In this document: piece by piece, positions 8,793 through 17,604 of the stretch
How the letters are laid out: every line of letters starts with the position of its first letter
Position numbering within the stretch: position 1 is the first letter of the stretch
Source: JAWRCU01 sp033542235
Lineage (GTDB): Bacteria; Pseudomonadota; Alphaproteobacteria; Rhizobiales; Rhizobiaceae
DNA: 64,000 nucleotides
Direction: 5' to 3'
Assembly (NCBI RefSeq): GCF_033542235.1
Contig: NZ_JAWRCU010000001.1
Coordinates: 676,862-740,861, forward strand
The notes under the pieces: model-generated
The model's input: only the letters and a program-made list of their open reading frames with translations
Database searches by the model: none
What the model was told of the DNA's origin: nothing
Position numbers and translations under genes: made by a program

Positions 8793-8872
8793 GGGCGGAT
8801 CGACCTGTCACATGAATTCGCTTGAGCGAATCTTCAGCGATCGTGATCCGATCCTGACGGCTCCTGCCAGGA

Positions 8873-9565
8873 TCAGGCCGGAACGAGACGGCCTTCGATC
8901 GCCCTCCCCCAGTCGAGCAGTGGCCTTGCCCGCACGGTGAAATCGACGAGCTCGTCGAGAAGCTTCGGGCTGTGGATGCCGGCAGGATCGATCGCATGAC
9001 GGGCGATGAAATGCCGGTTGCGGACGGCCTCGCTCAGGTCCGGATCCGTCACATGCTCGAACCCGCGCGGCAGGCGCTTCATGCGCTGGTCATCGCTGAG
9101 CTCGAGCCCGTTCTTCTTCAACGCCGCGACCATGGCGCGGAATTCGGAGGGACGCGTGACGATCGCGCTGCGCATTGACTGGAGCAGTTCAGGCCGGGAC
9201 TGCCACCAGGCAAGACCTGCGAAACACCTGTCGACGCCGACATAGATGAAAAGGACGCCTTCCGACGTCTTTCGCCCGTCGGGCGAGAGGATGGCCGAGA
9301 GGTGCTGGTTATACGGCCGCTTGTCCTTGGAGAAACGCACGTCCCGCGTGATGCGGAACATCGACTTCTTGCGGTCCCCCTTGAGCCCAAGACCCAGCGT
9401 GGCGAAACGCTCAGTCAGCGCGTCGATCAAGTCGCCGAACGGCTCGCGCAGCTCGCGCTCGAAGAGATCCCGGTTCTCCTGGAACCATTCCCGGCTTTGA
9501 TGGAAATCCAGCGCCTTGAGAAAGGGGATCGCCTTCTCCCCAAACCCGTTGAAGACCGCGCTCAT
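8873..9565 (-). CDS. DUF2461 / TIGR02453 family protein
   Basis: 230 residues starting at ATG 9565, which overlaps the ligA stop as TGATG. The family features are FLKALDFHQSREWFQENRD near the N-terminus, RITRDVRFSKDKRPYN in the middle, then GVDRCFAGLAWWQ. Its function is unknown. It is the last gene of the long leftward array and is translationally coupled to ligA. A fragment of a related gene lies at 365-478. Confidence 0.9.
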   Translation of the reverse strand: MSAVFNGFGEKAIPFLKALDFHQSREWFQENRDLFERELREPFGDLIDALTERFATLGLGLKGDRKKSMFRITRDVRFSKDKRPYNQHLSAILSPDGRKTSEGVLFIYVGVDRCFAGLAWWQSRPELLQSMRSAIVTRPSEFRAMVAALKKNGLELSDDQRMKRLPRGFEHVTDPDLSEAVRNRHFIARHAIDPAGIHSPKLLDELVDFTVRARPLLDWGRAIEGRLVPA

Positions 9566-11691
9566 CAGGCCGCTCCGCCGACCCGCTCGAACCACGCGTT
9601 CTCGTCGATCACCTCGATGCCGAGTTCCGTCGCCTGCTTGAGCTTCGAGCCGGCGCCCGGTCCGGCGACGACTAGGTCGGTCTTCTTCGAAACAGAACCG
9701 GCAACCTTGGCGCCGAGCTTCTCGGCCATCGCCTTCGCCTCGTCGCGGGACATGCGCTCCAGCGCCCCTGTGAAGACGATCGTCTTGCCGGCGACCGGCG
9801 AATCCGTCTTCGGCCGCTCCGCGTCGATCACATCGATCTCTGCCGCGAGCTCCTCCACCAGCTTGCGGTTGTGTTCCTCAGCAAAGTAGCGGGCGACCGC
9901 GTCTATGGCTGCATCGCCTATGTCCTCAAGCGCATCCATCTCGGCCCTTGCGTGCTCATCGCCGCCGGCGATCGCCAGAGCTGCATCGTGAAATGCCTGC
10001 CAGTTGCCATAGGCGCGCGCAAAGGTCACAGCGGTACGCTCGCCGACGTGACGGATGCCGAGACTGTAGATCATCCGATCGAGGCCGATTCTGCGACGGT
10101 CCTCTATCGCCGCGAAAAGCTTTCCGACGGAGACGTCGCCGTAGCCGTCCTTCTCCTTGAGCTTGATCTGGTTCTCTGCGTCGCGGCGGGCGAGCGTGAA
10201 AATGTCGGCGGGGCTCTTCACCGGCAGGTCAGGGTCTGTGAAGAAGAATTCGATCTGCTTTTCGCCGAGGCCCTCGATGTCGAAGGCGCGGCGCGACACG
10301 AAGTGACGGAGGTGCTCGATGCGCTGGAACGGACAGGCGAACTCGCCCGAACAGCGCCGCACCACCCCCTCCGCGCCGCCGGCCGTTGCGTCGCGCACGA
10401 TCGGCGTCTTGAGCTCGCAGGGGCAGACGGTCGGGAAGTGGAACGGTTTGGCGTCCTCTGGCCGCTTGTCCGGCACGTAGCCGAGGATCTGTGGGATCAC
10501 GTCCCCGGCCCGCTGTACGATAACCGTGTCGCCGATCATGACGCCGAGCCGCTCGATCTCCTCGGCATTGTGCAGCGTTGCGTTGACGACGACGACGCCG
10601 CCGACCGTCACCGGCTGCAGCCGCGCCACCGGCGTCAGCGCCCCCGTCCGGCCGACTTGGATGTCGATCCCGTTGAGGATGGTCATCGCCTTCTCTGCCG
10701 GGAATTTGTGGGCGATTGCCCAGCGCGGCGTGCGCGAGACGTAGCCAAGTCGCGCCTGCAGGTCCAGCCGGTTGACCTTATAGACGACGCCGTCAATGTC
10801 GTAGCCGAGCGTCGCGCGGTTCTCTTCGATGAAATGATAGTGGGCGAGTAGCCCCTCGACGTCGGTGAACAGCTTCATCAGCGGGTTGGTATGGAAGCCG
10901 TAGCTCGCGAAGGCTTCGACCATGCCCATCTGGGTGTCGGCGGGCATCTTGCTGATCTCGCCCCAGGCATACGCGAAGAAGCGCAGTGGGCGGCTGGCGG
11001 TGATCGAAGTGTCGAGCTGGCGCAATGACCCCGCCGCGGAGTTGCGCGGATTCGCGAAGATCTGCTTGCCGGCCTTGGCGTTGCGGCGATTGAGCTCGGC
11101 GAAATCGGCGGTGCGCATATAGACTTCGCCGCGCACCTCGAGAATGTCCGGAAAGTCCCCGGAAAGCACATTGGGGATCTCGGCGACTGTCCTGGCATTG
11201 GCGGTCACGTCCTCGCCGACCTGCCCGTCGCCGCGCGTAGCTGCTTTCACCAGCCGCCCATGCTCGTAACGCAGCGAGAGCGACAGCCCATCGATCTTCG
11301 GTTCGGCCGTAAATGCCAGCTCCTTCTCGCCGTCCAGGCGCAGGAAACGCCTCACACGGGCGACGAAATCGGTGACGTCCTGGTCGGCGAACGCGTTGTC
11401 GAGCGATCCCATCGGCACGGCGTGCACGACCTTGCGGAACTTCTCCGACACCGCCGCCCCGACTTGTTTGGACGGCGAGTCCTCGCGCACCAATCCCGGG
11501 AAGCGTTGCTCGATGGCGAGGTTGCGGCGACGCAGAGCATCGTACTCCGCGTCGGAAATGAGCGGCGCGTCCTCCGTGTGGTAACGCTCGTTATGGAAGG
11601 CAATTTCCTTGGCGAGCCTCGCAAGCTCGGAAGTCGCCTCCTCTTCGTTCAGCTGATCGACGGGCTTGCTGGCGAGTTGCTGGCTGGGCAT
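9565..11691 (-). CDS. ligA: NAD-dependent DNA ligase LigA
   Basis: 708 residues, normal for the family. The adenylation lysine is K132 in AEPKIDGLSLS. The later domains follow in order: OB fold, a cysteine cluster (about 435-465), helix-hairpin-helix repeats and a C-terminal BRCT domain (from about 628, VAGKTIVFTGALERMSR). It seals nicks during replication and repair. The ATG at 11691 has no evident ribosome site, because a palindromic repeat (11716-11793) and a short tandem duplication sit immediately upstream. The first residues MPSQQLAS may therefore be altered relative to relatives. Confidence 0.96.
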   Translation of the reverse strand: MPSQQLASKPVDQLNEEEATSELARLAKEIAFHNERYHTEDAPLISDAEYDALRRRNLAIEQRFPGLVREDSPSKQVGAAVSEKFRKVVHAVPMGSLDNAFADQDVTDFVARVRRFLRLDGEKELAFTAEPKIDGLSLSLRYEHGRLVKAATRGDGQVGEDVTANARTVAEIPNVLSGDFPDILEVRGEVYMRTADFAELNRRNAKAGKQIFANPRNSAAGSLRQLDTSITASRPLRFFAYAWGEISKMPADTQMGMVEAFASYGFHTNPLMKLFTDVEGLLAHYHFIEENRATLGYDIDGVVYKVNRLDLQARLGYVSRTPRWAIAHKFPAEKAMTILNGIDIQVGRTGALTPVARLQPVTVGGVVVVNATLHNAEEIERLGVMIGDTVIVQRAGDVIPQILGYVPDKRPEDAKPFHFPTVCPCELKTPIVRDATAGGAEGVVRRCSGEFACPFQRIEHLRHFVSRRAFDIEGLGEKQIEFFFTDPDLPVKSPADIFTLARRDAENQIKLKEKDGYGDVSVGKLFAAIEDRRRIGLDRMIYSLGIRHVGERTAVTFARAYGNWQAFHDAALAIAGGDEHARAEMDALEDIGDAAIDAVARYFAEEHNRKLVEELAAEIDVIDAERPKTDSPVAGKTIVFTGALERMSRDEAKAMAEKLGAKVAGSVSKKTDLVVAGPGAGSKLKQATELGIEVIDENAWFERVGGAA

Positions 11692-11715
11692 TGGGTGCTG
11701 GGACAGTTTGGTGCT

Positions 11716-11793
11716 GGGGACAGTTTACTTTTTTCGGAAGAGTGCGAGTTCGTCTAAGTCTTTGGCAAGTGCCGAAAAAAGTAAACTGTCCCA
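11716..11793. repeat. Inverted-repeat element, family B copy 1
   Basis: Perfect 21-bp arms, gggacagtttacttttttcgg (11717-11737) and its complement (11772-11792), flank a 34-base centre. A near-identical element is at 58921-58999. Just outside, gggtgctgggacagttt and ggtgctggggacagttt form a short tandem duplication (11693-11726). It separates recN from ligA. Arms of this kind resemble REP or MITE-like elements, but no transposase is present here. Confidence 0.85.
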
Positions 11794-11809
11794 GGGGCGT
11801 AGCTGGCAC

Positions 11810-13483
11810 TCAACTGACAGCCGTGTTTTCCCGAAGCAGGCGCTCCGCGGCTGCTCGAGCTTCCTCGGTAATGGTGGCACCGGCGAGCATGCGCGCTATC
11901 TCTTCCTGGCGGGCAAGCCTGTCCATTTCGGCGACCCCGGTCGAGACACGGTCGGCGCCCCCGCTCTTCGAGATGAGGTAATGCGTCTGCGCACGCGCGG
12001 CGACCTGAGGCGCATGCGTGACCGAAAGCACTTGCACGCGCTCGGCAAGCCGCGCCAATCGCTGCCCGATCGCGTCGGCGACCGAGCCTCCGACGCCAGA
12101 ATCGATCTCGTCGAAGACCAGGGTCGGCGCCGACCCACGGTCGGCGAGCGCGACCTTCAGCGCCAACAGGAATCGCGACAGCTCGCCGCCCGAGGCGATC
12201 TTCATCAGCGGTCCAGGCTTCGTGCCGGGGTTGGTGCGCACCCAGAACTCGACATGGTCGATGCCCTCCGGCGTGCGGTTCTCCGCCGATGCCGAGAGAT
12301 TGACGATGAATTCCGCCCGCTCCAGCTTGAGCGCCGGCAGCTCACCCATGACGGCGCGCGACAACGAAGCCGCCGCGGCGGCTCTTGCCTCCGACAGGCT
12401 CACCGCCTCACGATCATACTCGTCGCGTGCTGTTGCCGCCTGCGCTTCCAACGCGTGCAGCCGTCCCTCGCCGGCATCAAGATCGGCCAGGTCGGCCAGC
12501 ATCGAATCGCGCAGCTCCGCAAGATCGTCCACCTGGACGCCGAACTTCCGGGAGGCCGCGCGCAAGGCAAAGAGGCGCTCCTCGGCGCTCTCCAGCGCCT
12601 TCGGATCGAACTCGCTGGCACGCATCGCCACCTCGACCGCCGACTGCGCGGCGTCGAGCGAAATCAATCCGCTGTCGATTGCCTTGATGATTTCGTCGAG
12701 CAGCCCCGGTGCTTCGGCCGCCTTGCGCTGCAGGCGCCTGAGAAGGCTCGCGAGTTGCGGCACGGCAGATGCCGGCCCCGAAAGCACGTCCTGCGCATCG
12801 GCGATATCGGCAGCGATCTTCTCCGCCCGCATCATCGCGGCACGTTTCTCCGAAAGTTCGGTCTCCTCGCCTGGCTGAGGATCGAGCTTGGAGAGCTCGG
12901 CGGCCGACGCGCGGAGGTATTCGGCCTCGCGCGCCGACGCCTCGACCTTTGCGCGATGCCGCGACAGCTCCTGCTCGGCGCTGCGCCAGCGCTTCCAAAG
13001 CTCCGCCACGCCGTCGGCAAGGCCGACATGGCCGCCGAATGCATCGAGCAGCTGCCGGTGCATCGCCGGCTCGACGAGCGCACGGTCGTCATGCTGGCCG
13101 TGGATTTCGACCAGGGCGCGACCGATGTCGCGCATCAGCGCCACGCTTGCCGGCTGGTCGTTGACGAAGACGCGCGTGCGTCCGTCAGCGGCCTGGACGC
13201 GCTTCAGGATGATGTCGCCGTCATCCTCGATCGCATTGTCGGCGAGCAGCATCCGCGCGGGATGGTTGCGCGGTACATCGAACACCGCTGTCACCTGCCC
13301 TTGCGCTGCACCATGACGGACAAGCGACGCATCACCGCGAGCGCCCAGCGCCAGCGACAGGGAATCGAGCAGTATGGATTTGCCGGCGCCGGTTTCGCCG
13401 GTCAGCACGGAGAGTCCGGAGCCGAAGTCGATCTCCAGCTTCTCGATCAGGACAATATCGCGAATCAACAGATGCGATAGCAT
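11810..13483 (-). CDS. recN: DNA repair protein RecN
   Basis: 557 residues, an SMC-like ATPase acting in double-strand-break repair. Walker A is GETGAGKS (29-36) and the C-terminal Walker B region is LVFDEIDSGVGG, flanked by the signature ASGGELSRFLLALK. The middle is helical and coiled-coil-like (about 150-360). It follows bamD by 10 bases, the usual rhizobial order bamD-recN-ligA. Confidence 0.96.
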   Translation of the reverse strand: MLSHLLIRDIVLIEKLEIDFGSGLSVLTGETGAGKSILLDSLSLALGARGDASLVRHGAAQGQVTAVFDVPRNHPARMLLADNAIEDDGDIILKRVQAADGRTRVFVNDQPASVALMRDIGRALVEIHGQHDDRALVEPAMHRQLLDAFGGHVGLADGVAELWKRWRSAEQELSRHRAKVEASAREAEYLRASAAELSKLDPQPGEETELSEKRAAMMRAEKIAADIADAQDVLSGPASAVPQLASLLRRLQRKAAEAPGLLDEIIKAIDSGLISLDAAQSAVEVAMRASEFDPKALESAEERLFALRAASRKFGVQVDDLAELRDSMLADLADLDAGEGRLHALEAQAATARDEYDREAVSLSEARAAAAASLSRAVMGELPALKLERAEFIVNLSASAENRTPEGIDHVEFWVRTNPGTKPGPLMKIASGGELSRFLLALKVALADRGSAPTLVFDEIDSGVGGSVADAIGQRLARLAERVQVLSVTHAPQVAARAQTHYLISKSGGADRVSTGVAEMDRLARQEEIARMLAGATITEEARAAAERLLRENTAVS

Positions 13484-13493
13484 GTCCCGGAAC

Positions 13494-14360
13494 TTACGAG
13501 GTTCCGATGAGCTTGCCAGCCTTGGAGAGCCATGAACCGGTGTTCTCGCGCGGTTGCAGGCCGCCAGTCTGCAAAAGCGCGTAGGAATCCTTGTACCATT
13601 GGCTGTCAGGATAGTTGTTGCCCAGCACTGCCGCTGCAGTCTGCGCCTCGTCCGTCAGGCCCATCGCGTAGTAGGCCTCTGTCAGGCGCGACAGCGCCTC
13701 TTCAACCTGCCGCGTGTTCGAGTAGTTTTCGACGACGATGCGGAAGCGCTTGATGGCGGCAATATATTCGCGGCGCTCGAGATAGTAGCGGCCGATCTGC
13801 ATCTCCTTGCCGGCGAGCTGATCGCGCGCGAAACGCATTTTGGTCTTGGCGTCCTCGACATATTCCGAATCGGGCCAGCGCTGCACCAGCTCGTCCATCG
13901 CCTCTATGGTGCGCCGTGCTTCTTTCTGATCCTGCGTCACGTCGCGGATCTGCCGGTAATAGCTCAGCCCGATGATATATTGCGCATACGCGGCGTCGGG
14001 ATTGCTGGGGTAGAGATTGACGTAACGCTTGGCGGCGTTGATCGCGTCGGTATAGTTGCCTTGTCGATACTGGGCGAAGGCGGCCATGACCATCGATTTG
14101 CGCGCCTGTTCCGAATACGGATGCTGGCGATCGACGGCTTCGAACTTCTTGCCCGCCTCCCTGAGATTGCCCTGCTCCAGATTGGCGAGCCCCTGGTTGT
14201 AGAGCTGGTCAGCCGGCTCGGTCTGCTCGACATAGGTGGCGAGATCGATGTCTTTGTCTGACGAGCAGGCTGAAAGCAGCGGCAGTCCCGCGGCGCAGAA
14301 TATGGCGAAAGCCGACCTGACAAGCGGTCTGACCGACATCGTTGTGTGCACTCTACTCAT
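13494..14360 (-). CDS. bamD: Outer-membrane assembly lipoprotein BamD
   Basis: 288 residues with a lipoprotein signal ending LLSAC, then TPR-like helices (YNQGLANLEQGNLREAGKKF, YTDAINAAKRYVNLYPSN) as in BamD/ComL. It is part of the BAM complex that inserts beta-barrel proteins into the outer membrane. The start could be ATG 14360 or the in-frame ATG seven codons later (MSVRPLV). It follows lpxC, separated by a repeat. Confidence 0.94.
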   Translation of the reverse strand: MSRVHTTMSVRPLVRSAFAIFCAAGLPLLSACSSDKDIDLATYVEQTEPADQLYNQGLANLEQGNLREAGKKFEAVDRQHPYSEQARKSMVMAAFAQYRQGNYTDAINAAKRYVNLYPSNPDAAYAQYIIGLSYYRQIRDVTQDQKEARRTIEAMDELVQRWPDSEYVEDAKTKMRFARDQLAGKEMQIGRYYLERREYIAAIKRFRIVVENYSNTRQVEEALSRLTEAYYAMGLTDEAQTAAAVLGNNYPDSQWYKDSYALLQTGGLQPRENTGSWLSKAGKLIGTS

Positions 14361-14553
14361 GCGGAAAGCCGCCCTTTCGGAGCGTTGTTCTTCATTGCAA
14401 GGCCGTCATATCTCATAACGGCCCGTATACAGCAACGGCATGGCCAGCCAATGGCGCCAATTTGTGGCGTCAATACCGTCGCCCACAGGAATCAATCGAT
14501 TTCGGCTGCGCTGTGTATTGCGCGCAACAGTATCCGGCAAAACTTACCGAGCT

Positions 14554-14621
14554 TTCGAATAAGATCATGCTGAAAAAGAGCCGGAGCAGGATGGATGGGT
14601 CCGTTCGGACTCAACCTGCTC
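14554..14621. repeat. Palindromic intergenic repeat, family A copy 2
   Basis: The head tttcgaataagatcatgctg matches the copy at 8719-8737. It is followed by an imperfect stem from gagcagg (14584-14590) to cctgctc (14615-14621) with a ggtccg/cggact inner part. It fills the gap between lpxC and bamD; I see no gene in 14361-14633. Confidence 0.7.
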
Positions 14622-14633
14622 TGGCCTGGAGCC

Positions 14634-15560
14634 TCAAAGCACCCAAGGGGCGTAGGCCGGTGCGTTGACGGCGATCAACTCGGCCGAACGGCCGCGCTCG
14701 CGGCGCGTCGCTTCGACGATCTCGAACGCACTGCTGTCAGAAAGCAGGTGGCGAAGTGCTGCTGCGTTGAGCTTGTGACCGCCGCGATAGGAGCGGAAGC
14801 AGCCGATGAAGCGCGCGCCGGCCAGCGCAAGGTCACCCATGGCATCAAGCGTCTTGTGCCGTGCGAATTCGTCCGGATAGCGCAGGCCTTCCATGTTGAT
14901 GATGGCGCCGTCGTCGCCGACGACGACGGAATTTTCCAGCGATGAGCCGAGCGCATAGCCTGCCGCCCAAAGCCGCTCGACGTCGCGCATGAACCCGAAG
15001 GTGCGGGCCCGCGCGATGTCGCGCCGGAAAACCTTGGGATCGATGTCCGACTTGAATGCCTGCCTGCCGATTGCCGGATTCTCGAAATCGATCTCAACCT
15101 CGAAGCGCGTTCCGTCATAGGGCTGGAATTCCGCCCAGGACGCACCGCTGTCGATCCTTACCGGCTTGACGACGCGAATATAGCGGCGATGCGCCGAGAG
15201 CTGCTCGATGCCTGCCTGCTCGAAGGCCTCTACGAAAGCCGCGGCGCTGCCGTCCAGGATCGGCGCTTCCGTACCGTCGACCTCGATCGCGACATTGTCG
15301 ATGCCGAGTCCGAGCAGCGCAGCCATAAGGTGCTCGACCGTCGCGACGTGACTTGAGGAGAGCTTACCGAGAACGGTGCAGAGGTCGGTCGCCCCGACCT
15401 CGGAGACCAGCGCGCGGATCTCCGTCCCGTCATTGCAGTGGAAGACTACGCCCGTATCGGCATCCGCAGGATTGAAATGCATGGTGACCGGTCGTCCGCT
15501 GTGGACGCCGACACCAGACAATGTCACCCTGGACCGGAGAGTAGTCTGACGATCGTGCAA
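14634..15560 (-). CDS. lpxC: UDP-3-O-acyl-N-acetylglucosamine deacetylase LpxC
   Basis: 308 residues, the committed zinc-dependent step of lipid A synthesis. The zinc ligands are visible: H77 in EHLMAAL, and H235 and D239 in RHKTLDAMGD. The catalytic His is H262 in GGHKLN. The N-terminal GVGVHSG motif is intact. The only start in frame before the conserved core is TTG 15560, preceded by GGGG; an in-frame stop lies four codons upstream. It is downstream of ftsZ in the same direction, separated by about 280 bases with a GC-rich hairpin. Confidence 0.95.
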   Translation of the reverse strand: MHDRQTTLRSRVTLSGVGVHSGRPVTMHFNPADADTGVVFHCNDGTEIRALVSEVGATDLCTVLGKLSSSHVATVEHLMAALLGLGIDNVAIEVDGTEAPILDGSAAAFVEAFEQAGIEQLSAHRRYIRVVKPVRIDSGASWAEFQPYDGTRFEVEIDFENPAIGRQAFKSDIDPKVFRRDIARARTFGFMRDVERLWAAGYALGSSLENSVVVGDDGAIINMEGLRYPDEFARHKTLDAMGDLALAGARFIGCFRSYRGGHKLNAAALRHLLSDSSAFEIVEATRRERGRSAELIAVNAPAYAPWVL

Positions 15561-15785
15561 CTCAACCCCCTATGCTCGCCCATTTCGTCCGCTCGCGGAT
15601 TGCGGCTCTCGTGGAACCACGCCGGAAACACATCCCCTTGCCTCCAGCACCCGCCCGCCGGATTGTGACGGAACATAGACACGCAACCGGGTGACTCCAA
15701 ATCAAGCTTCATTACCCGATGTAACGGCCAAAGGGCGCGCGAAAGTCGTAGTAACTCCCCGTAATTCCTTGTCTTTCATGCGTGA

Positions 15786-15814
15786 TGGGCGGACGCTTTC
15801 CCGGCGTCCGCCCA
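15786..15814 (-). terminator. GC-rich hairpin downstream of ftsZ
   Basis: An 11-bp perfect stem (TGGGCGGACGC with GCGTCCGCCCA) and a 7-base loop lie 28 bases beyond the ftsZ stop. There is no T run on the minus strand, so it may be an attenuator, an mRNA 3'-end stabiliser or a factor-assisted terminator. Nothing else coding was seen in 15561-15841. Confidence 0.45.
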
Positions 15815-15841
15815 CGACATTTCAGCGCACCGGCAAGGCAG

Positions 15842-17539
15842 TCAGTTTGCTTGCCGCCGCAAGAATGCCGGAATCTCCAAATGGTCCTCCTCCTGGACGA
15901 TACGCGGCTGCGGCACCGGGCGGCCATGCTCGTCGAGCTGGCTGCGGCGCGGTGCATAGAGCTGCGCATCCTGGGGAGCCAGGCGACGCGCTTCCGGGGC
16001 CGGCTGGCGCAGCTTCGGCTCGCGCGGCTGCGCCGCCTGCAGCCTGGCCGGCTCTTCCTCGCGCCGCGACAGGCCATTGGTGAGTCGCTTCAGCAAGCCC
16101 ATCGGGCCGCGCTCCTCGTGATCGGCAGGACGGCCGCTATGAGCTTCGACCTCGGCCTGGACGATCGGCGGGAAGTCTTCCACGCGTGGCATGCGCGGCT
16201 GCGGCGCCGGCTGCGGCTCGCGAAGCTGCGGGGCGGCATGCGCAACCGGCGCGGGTTGATGCTGGACCGGAGCATGGTGGTGCTGAACCTGCGCGGGATG
16301 ATGCTGAACAGGGGCCGGAGGAGCCTGGAACAGCCTGCTCTGCGGGCGGAAATCATCAGCGGGCGCTGCGGCCGGCCTCATGGCTGCGAAATCGGCTGCG
16401 TTCGATTCGGCCATACGAATCGCCTCGGCGACCGGATCGCCGACATCTGCGCGCATCGCCTGCTCCGCAACCGGCTGCGTGGCAAGCGCTGGACGTGCCT
16501 CTGCCGGACGAGCCTGCGGCTTCGGAGGCTGGCGGATCGCAGCGATGGGCGCGGCCGCAGCGATCTCGGCAGCCGACTTGTCGATGCCAGTCGCCACCAC
16601 GGAAACGCGGATGACGCCTTCGAGATCCTCGTCGAAGGTCGCGCCGAGGATGATGTTGGCATCCTGGTCCACCTCTTCGCGAATTCGAGTCGCCGCCTCG
16701 TCGACCTCGAACAGCGTCAGGTCACGGCCACCGGTGATGGAAATCAGCAGGCCCTTGGCTCCCTTCATCGAGGTCTCGTCGAGCAGCGGGTTGGAGATCG
16801 CCGCCTCCGCTGCCGCCATGGCGCGGCCCTCGCCAGATGCCTCGCCGGTGCCCATCATGGCCTTGCCCATCTCGCGCATCACCGAGCGAACGTCGGCGAA
16901 GTCGAGGTTGATCAGGCCTTCCTTGACCATCAGGTCGGTGATGCAGGCGACACCCGAGTAAAGCACCTGATCGGCCATCGCGAAGGCATCCGCGAAAGTG
17001 GTCTTGTCGTTCGCCAGCCGGAACAGGTTCTGGTTGGGAATGACAATCAGAGTATCGACGCACTTCTGCAGCTCTTCGATGCCGAAATCCGCGGTCTTCA
17101 TGCGGCGCTGGCCCTCGAAGTGGAAAGGCTTGGTGACGACGCCGACGGTGAGGATGCCCTTCTCGCGCGCGGCACGAGCAACGACCGGGGCAGCGCCCGT
17201 ACCGGTGCCACCGCCCATGCCGGCAGTGACGAAACACATATGGGTGTTGGACAGGTGGTCGATGATCTCATCGATGCATTCCTCCGCGGCAGCGCGGCCC
17301 ACCTCCGGCTGGGAGCCCGCACCCAGGCCCTCGGTGACATGCGCGCCGAGCTGGATGAGCCGCTCGGCCTTCGACATCGTCAGCGCCTGCGCGTCGGTGT
17401 TGGCGACCACGAACTCGACCCCCTTCAGGCCGGCGGTGATCATGTTGTTGACGGCATTGCCGCCGCCCCCGCCGACGCCGAAGACGGTGATGCGGGGCTT
17501 GAGCTCGGTGATATCCGGCTTTTGGAGATTGATCGTCAT
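15842..17539 (-). CDS. ftsZ: Cell division protein FtsZ
   Basis: 565 residues, the long rhizobial form. The tubulin signature GGGTGTG is at 109-115, with GVGGGGGNAVNNMI near the N-terminus. The GTPase core (about 12-320) is followed by a very long Pro/Gln/Ala-rich linker (about 330-550) and a C-terminal peptide, LEIPAFLRRQAN, which contacts FtsA and other partners. It polymerises into the Z ring. It lies 65 bases downstream of ftsA. Confidence 0.97.
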   Translation of the reverse strand: MTINLQKPDITELKPRITVFGVGGGGGNAVNNMITAGLKGVEFVVANTDAQALTMSKAERLIQLGAHVTEGLGAGSQPEVGRAAAEECIDEIIDHLSNTHMCFVTAGMGGGTGTGAAPVVARAAREKGILTVGVVTKPFHFEGQRRMKTADFGIEELQKCVDTLIVIPNQNLFRLANDKTTFADAFAMADQVLYSGVACITDLMVKEGLINLDFADVRSVMREMGKAMMGTGEASGEGRAMAAAEAAISNPLLDETSMKGAKGLLISITGGRDLTLFEVDEAATRIREEVDQDANIILGATFDEDLEGVIRVSVVATGIDKSAAEIAAAAPIAAIRQPPKPQARPAEARPALATQPVAEQAMRADVGDPVAEAIRMAESNAADFAAMRPAAAPADDFRPQSRLFQAPPAPVQHHPAQVQHHHAPVQHQPAPVAHAAPQLREPQPAPQPRMPRVEDFPPIVQAEVEAHSGRPADHEERGPMGLLKRLTNGLSRREEEPARLQAAQPREPKLRQPAPEARRLAPQDAQLYAPRRSQLDEHGRPVPQPRIVQEEDHLEIPAFLRRQAN

Positions 17540-17604
17540 TGTCCTGTCCTTTGCCTTTCCTGCCGCTCGCCGCCGCGGCTACCGTGGGCTGCGCCCCGAT
17601 TTTC

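Noticed and set aside
11666..13480. Plus-strand open frame of 604 codons opposite recN
   Set aside because: Antisense shadow; recN is complete with Walker motifs.
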